DNA of 38,823 nt. Source: Prochloraceae cyanobacterium (lineage in GTDB: Bacteria; Cyanobacteriota; Cyanobacteriia; Cyanobacteriales; JASJDA01). Position 1 is the stretch's first letter. The number at the start of each line of letters is the position of its first letter. Made by a program: the position numbers and the translations under genes. Location of the stretch: the NCBI GenBank assembly GCA_030065755.1, contig JASJDA010000041.1:1-38823 (forward strand), read 5' to 3'. Shown piece by piece: positions 1-7,961 of the stretch. Below the pieces are notes generated by a model. That model was given only the letters and a program-made list of their open reading frames with translations. It was not told the origin of the DNA and searched no databases.

Positions 1-29
1 AAAAAGCCTCCCAATTGGGAGGCTTTTTT
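1..29. terminator. Strong intrinsic terminator hairpin
   Basis: An uninterrupted 22-bp palindrome, 11-bp arms AAGCCTCCCAA and TTGGGAGGCTT, is flanked by an A-run on the left and a T-run on the right. It can therefore work as a rho-independent terminator in either direction. It probably ends a gene lying left of the window, and could also stop read-through from nadB on the minus strand, whose stop codon is about 285 bases away. Confidence 0.85.
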
Positions 30-64
30 GTTTAACTAAACTTTAGCAAACGATCGAAGCAGTC

Positions 65-244
65 ATACCAATTCTCAAAAGTAACTAGAGACTTAATAAA
101 AAAATATAGACAAAAGGCAAGAAGCAAGACAAAAGAGGAAAAGAGAAATAGATTCGAGGTAAAATTGATAATATAAGATTATATGGAAAATTATTTTTAA
201 TAATAATAAATCCTATATATTTAGCTATTTTTGAGAATTGGTAT
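65..244. repeat. MITE-like inverted-repeat element, copy 1
   Basis: A perfect 16-bp inverted repeat, ATACCAATTCTCAAAA at 65-80 and its complement at 229-244, bounds about 150 bp of very AT-rich DNA without coding potential. The first inner bases are also partly complementary. The same termini, slightly diverged, bound a second element at 14406-14552. This looks like a small non-autonomous mobile or REP-like element; no target-site duplication was made out. Nothing else is seen between the window start and nadB. Confidence 0.6.
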
Positions 245-312
245 TATCTGAAAGTTCGCAACCGTATTTATGAATTGATTTTCGATCGCACTTGGGTTGA
301 GTTTCATTCAAG

Positions 313-1980
313 CTAACCAATACGCCAACGATCGCCTTCTATTAAAGTATGAGTTTGCCAATTAGGTGAGGTTTGAGGATAATCGGTGCGGTAATGTCCG
401 CCCCTACTTTCAGTGCGAAAGAGAGCGCTTTTTAGCATTAAATAGGCGATATCTAACAAATTGAGGGTTTCAGCACAGATTCTCAATTTACTCTCAGCAT
501 CGGAAGAACTAAATTTAATAGATTGGGCAGGCTCTAACTCTAGCAAATATTTAGTGATATTTAAGCTTGTCAATTTTTTGCGCCAGGATTCAACGGTTTC
601 GATCGCCTCTTCCATCACTTTTGAGGTGCGACAGATACCAGCACTTTGCCATACCAATTTAGGTAACTCTTCTCTTATTGTTTTAATCTGATTAATTTCT
701 TCTTCCCAGTCTTCTCCAACCTCTATTAATGGTTTGCATTCCTCAACACTTCCAGCACTAATGGGTTCGATTTCAATAGAAGCAAATTGAGCAGCAAACA
801 CAATACATTCCAACAAAGAATTACTAGCTAAACGGTTAGCACCGTGAACTCCAGTACTAACAGTTTCTCCGATCGCGTATAGTCCAGGAATTGAGGTACG
901 ATTTTTGATATCTACTGCAACTCCTCCCATCCAGTAATGAGCCGCAGGTGCAACGGGAAGCAATTGAGAAAACACGTCTATGCCCCATTCTTGACAGACT
1001 TTAATGATATTTGGGAATCTATAACGAATGCGATCGGGATCTATGGGACGTAAATCTAAATATACTTGCTCTTGACCTGTTTTTTGTAAGTGAGTAAAAA
1101 TAGCTCTACTGACCACATCTCTAGGGGCTAATTCTCCAGAGGGATGATACTCAAAAGCAAAGCGATTTCCCAACTCGTCTACTAAATGGGCTCCTTCTCC
1201 TCTGACAGCTTCGCTAATGAGAAAACCCTTAGCTCCTGGTTTGGTTAAAGCAGTAGGATGAAATTGGAAAAATTCTAAATCTCGTAAAATTGCACCTGCA
1301 CGCCAAGCAAGTGCTACTCCATCTCCCGTACTAACTTCTGGGTTGGTCGTGCGAGCAAAAACTTGACCGCCCCCACCAGTTGCTAAGATTACTGCAGCTG
1401 CTTTTACCCAACTAATCTTATTTTGGTAGAGGAGACTAATTCCCTGGGTCTTTCTTGAGATAGGATCTAACCACAAACTCAAAGCTAGGGCTTGTGAGAT
1501 TACTGTGATGTTGGAACGTTCTAATACTTTAGCCGTGAGGGTGCTGACAATTGCTCTACCCGTAGTGTCCGCTGCGTGGAGGACGCGGGGACGAGAGTGG
1601 GCTGCTTCTAGAGTCATGGCTAATTTTTCACCTTTGCGATCGAAGGCTACTCCCATTTTTACTAGATTGGCAATTGCAGCAGGGGCATTTTCTACTAGAA
1701 ATTTGACTGCCGACCTCTCGCAAAGACCTGCCCCTGCAACCAAGGTATCCTCTAAGTGTAGTGAAGGAGAATCTTTGGGGTCAACAGCCGCCGCAATACC
1801 TCCTTGGGCCCAGTCACTAGCACCTATTTTCAAGGTATCTTTGGTAATTAAGCCTACCTGAAAATGTTCTGGCAAACACAGGGTGGTATATAATCCAGCA
1901 GCCCCAGAACCTACTACAATTACGTCAAATTGGTTGGGAATTTCTGCAGATGTGATGGGATGGGAAGGTTGCGGCTTCAA
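313..1980 (-). CDS. nadB: L-aspartate oxidase NadB
   Basis: Flavoenzyme of the first step of de novo NAD synthesis: it oxidises L-aspartate to iminoaspartate, which NadA condenses with dihydroxyacetone phosphate to quinolinate. The 555-residue protein has the usual family length. Near the N-terminus is the FAD dinucleotide-binding motif VVGSGAAGLY, followed by SDWAQGGIAAA. The middle has HSRPRVLHAADTTGRAI, then DLEFFQFHPTAL and EAVRGEGAHLVDE, the substrate/flavin signature shared with succinate dehydrogenase flavoproteins. GANRLASNSLLECIVF near residue 385-400 is the C-terminal FAD contact, and a helical C-terminal domain follows. The gene is monocistronic here: a minus-strand terminator separates it from upstream psbU. 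Cytosolic. No oddities seen. Confidence 0.96.
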   Translation of the reverse strand: MKPQPSHPITSAEIPNQFDVIVVGSGAAGLYTTLCLPEHFQVGLITKDTLKIGASDWAQGGIAAAVDPKDSPSLHLEDTLVAGAGLCERSAVKFLVENAPAAIANLVKMGVAFDRKGEKLAMTLEAAHSRPRVLHAADTTGRAIVSTLTAKVLERSNITVISQALALSLWLDPISRKTQGISLLYQNKISWVKAAAVILATGGGGQVFARTTNPEVSTGDGVALAWRAGAILRDLEFFQFHPTALTKPGAKGFLISEAVRGEGAHLVDELGNRFAFEYHPSGELAPRDVVSRAIFTHLQKTGQEQVYLDLRPIDPDRIRYRFPNIIKVCQEWGIDVFSQLLPVAPAAHYWMGGVAVDIKNRTSIPGLYAIGETVSTGVHGANRLASNSLLECIVFAAQFASIEIEPISAGSVEECKPLIEVGEDWEEEINQIKTIREELPKLVWQSAGICRTSKVMEEAIETVESWRKKLTSLNITKYLLELEPAQSIKFSSSDAESKLRICAETLNLLDIAYLMLKSALFRTESRGGHYRTDYPQTSPNWQTHTLIEGDRWRIG

Positions 1981-2034
1981 CGCTCGATCGTTTCCTCGAT
2001 AAATTTTTTAATAAAGCTTTCTAATTGTAATAAA

Positions 2035-2059
2035 AACCCACCCGACTGTGGGATGGGTT
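2035..2059 (-). terminator. Intrinsic terminator between psbU and nadB
   Basis: On the minus strand the sequence forms a hairpin (arms AACCCA and TGGGTT with an inner CCC/GGG and one bulged base) followed directly by TTTTTAT. It lies after psbU and just before the nadB start, so it should separate the two transcription units. Confidence 0.7.
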
Positions 2060-2080
2060 GAAAAAAACTAATTTTGTTTA

Positions 2081-2275
2081 CCAGCCTTTTGGCTGGAGGG
2101 AACAGGGAAAAGGAAACGGGGAACAGTAATAATTTAATTGTTAGCAGAACTCTTGTTTTCTGTTCTCTCTAGTTTTTTGACTTTAATGGTCTTACCTCTA
2201 GAGGTAGTCTCCAACAGTCGAGATTTTAATCTTTTTTCCCTATTCCCTGTTCCCTATTCCCTGTTCCCTATTTCG
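2081..2275. repeat. Intergenic heptamer repeats and hairpins downstream of psbU
   Basis: This spacer holds a perfect hairpin CCAGCC-TTTT-GGCTGG at 2081-2096, a 14-bp palindrome TACCTCTAGAGGTA at 2194-2207, and tandem 7-mers of the TTCCCTA/TTCCCTG type at 2237-2272. The complementary A/G-rich version of these 7-mers lies at about 2097-2125, so the whole spacer can fold back on itself. The same heptamer cluster recurs near 14475-14520. No gene is seen. Confidence 0.6.
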
Positions 2276-2292
2276 TTTTGCTGGAAATGTTT

Positions 2293-2709
2293 TTAGTAAA
2301 CCCCTGGATTGAAACGATCGCCACCTTCAGTAAATACGTCTGCAGTCTCTGTAACTGTAAAGTTCTCTAGATTAGCCTGTAATAGTTCTTTCTGGCGATC
2401 GCTGAGTCCTGGAATTTCTAATACGTCCTCTACTTTCTCATAGGGCGCATTTTTTACGATCTTGCTCGCTAAATTGGGATAAAATCCAGGAAACTTGCGA
2501 AACTTCCGCACGTGGGAGTTATTAAGATCGACTTTTTGTCCGAATTCTGAGTCTAGCTTAGCGTCAGCAGGATTAACTCGGTCTGCAGCCGCTAACAGTG
2601 TAGATTGTACGCCGATCTCACTCAAGTTAATTGCTGCTGCACTACCAACAAATCCGAAGCAACTCAAGAACAATACCAAAACAGCCAATAAACCAACCGC
2701 TCTTCTCAT
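2293..2709 (-). CDS. psbU: Photosystem II 12 kDa extrinsic protein PsbU
   Basis: Lumenal extrinsic subunit that stabilises the oxygen-evolving manganese cluster of photosystem II, acting with PsbO and PsbV. The 138-residue precursor begins with a signal peptide (MRRA, hydrophobic core to about residue 24, AAA cleavage region near 25-27). The mature part shows family hallmarks: EFGQKVDLNNSHVRKFRKFP, YPNLASKIVKNAPY, VEDVLEIPGL and the C-terminal EGGDRFNPGVY. It resembles the helix-hairpin-helix fold known for PsbU. It is transcribed alone and divergently from the WGR gene. The 293-bp spacer between them is AT-rich with no promoter I could assign with confidence. Confidence 0.96.
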   Translation of the reverse strand: MRRAVGLLAVLVLFLSCFGFVGSAAAINLSEIGVQSTLLAAADRVNPADAKLDSEFGQKVDLNNSHVRKFRKFPGFYPNLASKIVKNAPYEKVEDVLEIPGLSDRQKELLQANLENFTVTETADVFTEGGDRFNPGVY

Positions 2710-3002
2710 CTAACTTATTTCCTCTGATTTATACTTCCCGTGTTATTGGATAAGTTTTATCTTTATTTCAATTTTCATATTTTATCTTAGCTAGAGCCTT
2801 AGCTTAACTGTATTTGTAGACAAAAAAATCCTTATTTTACTCACACAACCATAAAATCCTTATAATTCCCACCTTACTAAGCGATCGCGTCTGAGTAACA
2901 CTCTCTTTTTTTTAACAAAACTTAATTAAACACTTAGTTTACTCCCCCAAACAAGTTACATTGATTACTATCTCTTAGTATTAAAGTACTAATAAAAATA
3001 CT

Positions 3003-6000
3003 ATGAAATTAATTAAACGGACAACCCTAGAGTATCGATCGGGAACTTCCGACAAAGTATATGAAGTAGATCTCTGCTGCATATCACAAAATCAATATAT
3101 TGTCAACTTTTGCTACGGAAGACGGGGTGGGAATTTAAAAGAAGGAACGAAAACGATCGACTCGGTAACTTTAGCAGAAGCAGAAAAAATATTTGAGAAG
3201 CTAGTAAACTCGAAAATTAAGAAGGGTTATGAATATGTCAGCCATACTAGTTCGGAAACAGCACGACCAAAAGAAGAAGAAACTGCAGCTGTTAGCAACA
3301 AAGACCCGCGACAGGTCGCAATTTTAAATCGTCTGAAAAATCGAGATGGTGCAAACTGGCCATTAGAAAGAGTTATTTGGCGCGCTGGCGAACTTAAAAT
3401 AAGAGAAGCAGCACCATTATTAATAGAACTAATTGGCACGGGGGAACCGCTTAGAGATTATTGTATCGCTTGGGCGCTGGGTTGGTGTGGGGACGATCGA
3501 GCAATTCCCACACTGAAGGTATTATCTCAAAAATCCTCTACACCCGAATTCGTTCGTCGCATTGCTTGGGAAGCCTTACATAAATTATCTGACGAACTCG
3601 CAAAAGAGCAGATGCGTTCCGAGAAAATAATTGAGTTACCCCTAACATTGCGGGAATTAGGGAGGAATGGAACAGCAAAAGCATTTAAAGAAGAACTGAG
3701 TAAATATTTAAATACAAAAGACTACAAACGATTTTCTGTCCTCGATACCATATATCAAATTGATAACGAGTGGGTACGTCCAGCACTAATAAATTTTATA
3801 AAAAAAGCACCCCTAGGGCCCAACCATTTCAAACCCATGCGCCATATCTTTAAAATGGCAGAATATCGTCACGACGAGGAAGTATTTGGGATACTAGCTT
3901 ATCGATTTGAAACACACAAGGCTCAATACAATAGCGATCGCAATTATATTAGACTTCCAGACGGAAGATATATCGGTCGAGACTGGGGATATAGTGAAAC
4001 TGGAAAATGGGAACGCAGTCAAGTCGATCTAATCAAACAAGAACAACAACGTCCCGATACACAAATCGCCTATAGCAATAAAACCAGAGAATATCTGAGA
4101 CGAAGAATTTGGCGAACTCTCAAAGAGTTGGGTCGAGAAGGAGACCCCGACTATATTAAGATGGCTGTGGAAGTTTTGCTGCAATATTCAGACGCAGATG
4201 CACAGCCAAGCAGACAAACAACACAATATTATTACAACAGCGGAAGGTACACTAACGTTACTCGTTATTGGGATACATATGCTGCTTATATAACCTTAAA
4301 CCACATACTCTACGAACATAGTCCTCGCTACGAACTTAAAACTAACAATAAAGCGTGGCGCTGTCGAGAAGGATACAAACCAGGAGACCCCCAACCACAA
4401 CAAAGAGAAGAAGCATTTCCCGAACTTTGGGACAAACATCCAAAAGCTTTAGTTAAACTACTTTTGAAAAGTGAATGCGATCTGGTTCATAATTTTGCTG
4501 TCAATGCAGTTAAACATCGCAAACAATTTCTCGATCGTCTCGAAAACTCAATTATTATCCAACTTCTCAGCAAACCGTACCAAGTAACAGTAGAATTGGC
4601 TTTTGAAATTGCGCGCTATCGCTACAACCCCAGTCAACCCGACAGGGAATTAGTTTTAGCACTTGCCAACTGTACCTTAGAAACTTCGCGACAACAAGCT
4701 TATGAGTGGATCGAACAGCAACGAGAATACTTTTTCACCTCCAGTGACTCGATCGCCAGTTTAGTTACTTCTCTATATGCAGATACTCGCGCTTTTGCGA
4801 GAAAGTTACTCAGTACTTCAATTATCGACGAAGCGACAGCTAAACTTCTCATCGGACAAATTATTGCTGAATTGCTAAAAATAGAAGCAACTCAAACCGA
4901 TATGGCGCAAGAAATAGGGGAAACTTTGCTCGTGAGTTTTACACCACAGTTACGCAACCTAGGTTTAGGAGTCATCGAAGATCTTTTAGTCCATCCAACG
5001 CCAGAAGTGCAAATAATAGGAGCCAGAATCTTATTAAACCACGAAATTCCTGCGGCGGAAATGCCCCCAGAATTAATCGAGTCCTTGCTCGCTTCTCCAC
5101 ACGATCGCGTCCGCGCAATTGGTTTGAGAATGTTCGGTCAATTGTCCGATCGGACATTAATGAGCGATCGTATCTTTATCGTAGCGATGGCGGTTAATTC
5201 CAGTCCCGATATTCGCAGCGCCATCCGTCCTATTATTGGTCGTCTGTCTGCAACTCATCCTGATTTTGCCATGGAATTAGCTATAGATTTTGTCGATCTT
5301 CTCACAGAAAGGGAAAGACATGAAGGAGTGCATAAAGATTTAGTGCTTTTGCTACAAGAAGACATACCAGGTTGGATGTCTGGGATGGATAAACAGAAAA
5401 CTATGGAGTTAATTCGCAGCAAATCTGTTGTCGCGCAAGAATTAGGGGGGATAGTTTTACAAGAGAATAGCGATCGACTACTTCAAGAGTTCCAAGTAAA
5501 AGAGATAGTGCAACTTGCCGATCGCGAAATATTTGCAGTCCGCGAAGCAGCAAGAAAAATGTTCTCCCAGAAACTAGATAGCATCCCTAGAGATTCTGAA
5601 GAGATGCGATCGGCAGTGAAGATGTTAGAGTCGAAATGGGACGATTCGAGAGAATTTGCTTTGCGAGTGTTTGGCGAGTTTAAAGCCGAAGACTGGACTC
5701 CAGAAGTTACGATCTATATCTGCGACAGTGTTAGAGAAGATGTAAGACGCTTTGGAAGAGATTTAGTTACTCGTCATTTTCAACAAAATTACGGTGGAGA
5801 ATATCTATTGAAATTTAGCGAACATCCTTCAGGAGATATGCAAATATTTGCTACAAACTATTTAGAACAGTATGCTGCCAATAGTCCTGAAAAGTTGCAA
5901 GAGTTAGCGCCATATTTCGTCAGGGTTTTATCTGGAGTGAATAAAGGTAGTGTCGCCAAACAAAGGATTTTTAAGTTTTTGGATATTGAAGCGCAAAAAA

Positions 6001-6167
6001 GCGAAGCAGCAGCGAGAGTTGTAGGAGAGATTTTATCCCGTCAATCTGTCACAATGGCGATCGCAGACAAAGCGAATTCGATTCAAATTATGTTAAAAAT
6101 TAAAAAGCAATATCCTCAAATAGATTTACCGCTTCAGGTTAAGGAAGTTGTGGAGGTAAGACGTTAA
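3003..6167 (+). CDS. Large WGR-domain / HEAT-repeat protein
   Basis: Residues 1 to about 80 form a WGR domain (YEVDLCCISQNQYIVNFCYG, then the RRGG turn that replaces the usual WGR triplet, and a lysine-rich helix ending YEYV). After an acidic linker, residues 105-1054 are alpha-helical HEAT-like repeats, best seen around 120-200 (REAAPLLIELIG, RDYCIAWALGWCGDDRAIPT) and again in the C-terminal half. No transmembrane segment or catalytic motif is visible. WGR domains in poly(ADP-ribose) polymerases bind nucleic acid, and bacterial versions often accompany MoxR ATPases and vWA proteins; neither partner is next door. A scaffold or nucleic-acid-binding role is inferred only. The ATG at 3003 is the first start and lacks a clear ribosome-binding site. 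Confidence 0.85.
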   Translation: MKLIKRTTLEYRSGTSDKVYEVDLCCISQNQYIVNFCYGRRGGNLKEGTKTIDSVTLAEAEKIFEKLVNSKIKKGYEYVSHTSSETARPKEEETAAVSNKDPRQVAILNRLKNRDGANWPLERVIWRAGELKIREAAPLLIELIGTGEPLRDYCIAWALGWCGDDRAIPTLKVLSQKSSTPEFVRRIAWEALHKLSDELAKEQMRSEKIIELPLTLRELGRNGTAKAFKEELSKYLNTKDYKRFSVLDTIYQIDNEWVRPALINFIKKAPLGPNHFKPMRHIFKMAEYRHDEEVFGILAYRFETHKAQYNSDRNYIRLPDGRYIGRDWGYSETGKWERSQVDLIKQEQQRPDTQIAYSNKTREYLRRRIWRTLKELGREGDPDYIKMAVEVLLQYSDADAQPSRQTTQYYYNSGRYTNVTRYWDTYAAYITLNHILYEHSPRYELKTNNKAWRCREGYKPGDPQPQQREEAFPELWDKHPKALVKLLLKSECDLVHNFAVNAVKHRKQFLDRLENSIIIQLLSKPYQVTVELAFEIARYRYNPSQPDRELVLALANCTLETSRQQAYEWIEQQREYFFTSSDSIASLVTSLYADTRAFARKLLSTSIIDEATAKLLIGQIIAELLKIEATQTDMAQEIGETLLVSFTPQLRNLGLGVIEDLLVHPTPEVQIIGARILLNHEIPAAEMPPELIESLLASPHDRVRAIGLRMFGQLSDRTLMSDRIFIVAMAVNSSPDIRSAIRPIIGRLSATHPDFAMELAIDFVDLLTERERHEGVHKDLVLLLQEDIPGWMSGMDKQKTMELIRSKSVVAQELGGIVLQENSDRLLQEFQVKEIVQLADREIFAVREAARKMFSQKLDSIPRDSEEMRSAVKMLESKWDDSREFALRVFGEFKAEDWTPEVTIYICDSVREDVRRFGRDLVTRHFQQNYGGEYLLKFSEHPSGDMQIFATNYLEQYAANSPEKLQELAPYFVRVLSGVNKGSVAKQRIFKFLDIEAQKSEAAARVVGEILSRQSVTMAIADKANSIQIMLKIKKQYPQIDLPLQVKEVVEVRR

Positions 6168-6325
6168 TTTTTTTAGGTTAGGGATTGTTACTGTAATTTA
6201 TAATTTTTGTATCTTACTAGACAAAATATATTCTCTCAATGTGTTATTTGGTTAAAATAAAAATGAATTAAGTAATACCATAGTAGTTGAGGCTAATCTT
6301 GTAACTACTTAATAAACACTGGTAA

Positions 6326-6586
6326 GTTCAATTAAAAGAAGATTATACAGGAGCTTGCCATCAGGGTCAGAACAGATATTACACAGTCATCGGCAACGAT
6401 CTATTTCCTCGCTTCAGCAGTACCAAAAGTAAAAGTCGAGAAAACTATCTACGAATTCTACGAGGTCCCAACCAAGAGTTCATTCTCAATGAATATTCCC
6501 ACAGCTATTTAGAACAGCAGCAACTAGGAGGTTGCCATCTGTCTAAATTGAAGCTCAATCGTCACACGACTTGGCAAATTAGCTAA
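6326..6586 (+). pseudogene. Start-less gene fragment (unidentified, possibly IS-derived)
   Basis: An open frame of about 86 codons runs between stops at 6323 and 6584 with no start codon in the coding-looking part. The translation has natural composition (for example YYTVIGNDLFPRFSSTKSKS, then ENYLRILRGPNQEF and NEYSHSYLEQQQL), so it appears to be the internal remains of a once longer gene. I do not recognise the family. The 14-bp inverted repeat that starts within its last codons suggests a relic of an insertion element, but this is inference. Confidence 0.4.
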
Positions 6587-6670
6587 TGAGAGCAAGGGAA
6601 TAAGTAGGGTTCTAGCGTTTGGATCTGGCTCTGAAGAGGGCATTCGACCGATTAACTTGCCAAGTCGTGT
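6564..6670. repeat. 14-bp inverted repeat downstream of the gene fragment
   Basis: ACACGACTTGGCAA at 6564-6577 is perfectly complementary to TTGCCAAGTCGTGT at 6657-6670, with a 79-bp interior. The left arm overlaps the 3' end of the start-less fragment. This may be a pair of terminal repeats of a small element, or one old IS end plus a second copy. There is no T-run after the right arm, so it is unlikely to be a simple terminator. Confidence 0.5.
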
Positions 6671-6733
6671 CACTAAATAATCTCATAGTTTTCTTGTAAA
6701 GCACGATCAATTGAAATTGATCGAACACCCTTT

Positions 6734-6740
6734 AGGGAGG
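6734..6740 (+). promoter_or_regulatory. Ribosome-binding site fixing the RTX gene start
   Basis: AGGGAGG lies 9 bases before the ATG at 6750. This favours that ATG over an in-frame TTG at 6711 that has no such site. Confidence 0.7.
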
Positions 6741-6749
6741 GATTTAATT

Positions 6750-7799
6750 ATGTCTACAGAAGTACGAACAACTACGTTACCTTTTAAGGAATCTATAGTA
6801 CTTACAGAACTTGCACCAACTGCTGGAGTAGGATTAGGAGTCGAATATACTGTCGGTGGTGCTACCCTAATGCTGGACATAGTTGACACTGATGGTAAAC
6901 CTATATTGTTGGATGTCGACCTTAATGCTGGAAATGATACCTTTAAATTTGAAGTTGTTGGTGGTCGTGATGGAACAGGTGCGCTGCGAGATGGATCTAT
7001 TTTCAGGGGCGGTGACGGAAAAGACAAGTTAGATTTTAGGCTTTTAGGCGATGTAGATTTATCATTATACGGCGACGCTGGCAATGACACAATCAGAGGT
7101 GGCGCTGGCGATGATAAAATTTATGGCGGCGCTAACAAAGATCGGCTCTTTGGCGGCAAGGGTAACGATTTGCTCTTTGGCGGCAAAGGTAACGATCGGC
7201 TCTATGGCAACGCTGGCAATGACTTGCTCGAGGGCAACGATGGCAATGACTTGCTCAAAGGCGGCGGTGGTGTTGACAAACTAGATGGGGGCGATGGCAA
7301 CGATAAACTAATTGGCGGCAACAAAAATGACATTCTTGTTGGCGGCTCTGGAAATAATGTCATGGAAGGCGGCCGTGGAGCCGATACAATGACGAGTTCT
7401 AGTTTATTCAACCAAGATCGATTCTTCTATGGCAGTCCAAAAGATTCAGGAAACAACAAAATTGGATTTGATGTCATCAGTAACTTCGACACCGATCCTG
7501 GTGAAAGTTCTTTGGAAGACATTATTCAAGTAAGCAAATTTGGTTTTGATAGTACTGTCCCTGCGGGAGTAAAGGGTCTAGAACTAGGGCGTAGTAAAAA
7601 TCTAGTGGTAGATTTCCTGACCGATCTTGGCGATCGAGCTGGCTTTAGGTTTATTTTGGGTAGTTCTACTACAGGTACACTATATTTTGACCGCAATGGT
7701 GGCAATGCTGGCGGCATTAGGGAAATTGCCAGCTTTGTCAACTCGGATCTAAACGGTTTCACTACTTTCGACGAAACTAACATCGAAGTTGTTGCTTGA
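6750..7799 (+). CDS. RTX (hemolysin-type) calcium-binding exoprotein
   Basis: The 349-residue protein has a block of glycine/aspartate nonapeptides (GGxGxDxLx) over about residues 80-215, such as YGDAGNDTI, RGGAGDDKI, FGGKGNDLL and DGGDGNDKL. These are the calcium-binding beta-roll repeats of RTX proteins. The C-terminal region (RFFYGSPKDSG, IGFDVISNF, then LYFDRNGGNAGG) resembles the capping region of cyanobacterial calcium-binding proteins exported by type I secretion through an uncleaved C-terminal signal. No N-terminal signal peptide or enzymatic domain is seen, so a surface or extracellular structural role is likely. No type I transporter is in the window. The gene stands alone, with a terminator-like hairpin about 50 bases after its stop. 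Confidence 0.88.
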   Translation: MSTEVRTTTLPFKESIVLTELAPTAGVGLGVEYTVGGATLMLDIVDTDGKPILLDVDLNAGNDTFKFEVVGGRDGTGALRDGSIFRGGDGKDKLDFRLLGDVDLSLYGDAGNDTIRGGAGDDKIYGGANKDRLFGGKGNDLLFGGKGNDRLYGNAGNDLLEGNDGNDLLKGGGGVDKLDGGDGNDKLIGGNKNDILVGGSGNNVMEGGRGADTMTSSSLFNQDRFFYGSPKDSGNNKIGFDVISNFDTDPGESSLEDIIQVSKFGFDSTVPAGVKGLELGRSKNLVVDFLTDLGDRAGFRFILGSSTTGTLYFDRNGGNAGGIREIASFVNSDLNGFTTFDETNIEVVA

Positions 7800-7849
7800 T
7801 AGATACTGATTAGTCTAAACAGGCAAGTAAAGAACAACCTAACAGATTC

Positions 7850-7888
7850 CCTAGTAGTGATAGACTTTTTATGCCTGTCTCTACTAGG
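7850..7888 (+). terminator. Terminator-like hairpin after the RTX gene
   Basis: Arms CCTAGTAG (7850-7857) and CTACTAGG (7881-7888) pair perfectly, with further partial pairing inside, and TTTTA follows on the plus strand. It lies between the convergent RTX and P450 genes. Confidence 0.55.
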
Positions 7889-7961
7889 TTTTACATCTGG
7901 ACGATAGACTAGAATTCCACTTACTTCCTTTTCCCCGACAACTGCTGCAAAGTCCACTTAG

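Noticed and set aside
6711-6749. Upstream TTG start for the RTX gene
   Set aside because: The ATG at 6750 has a good AGGGAGG site 9 bases before it; the TTG has none.
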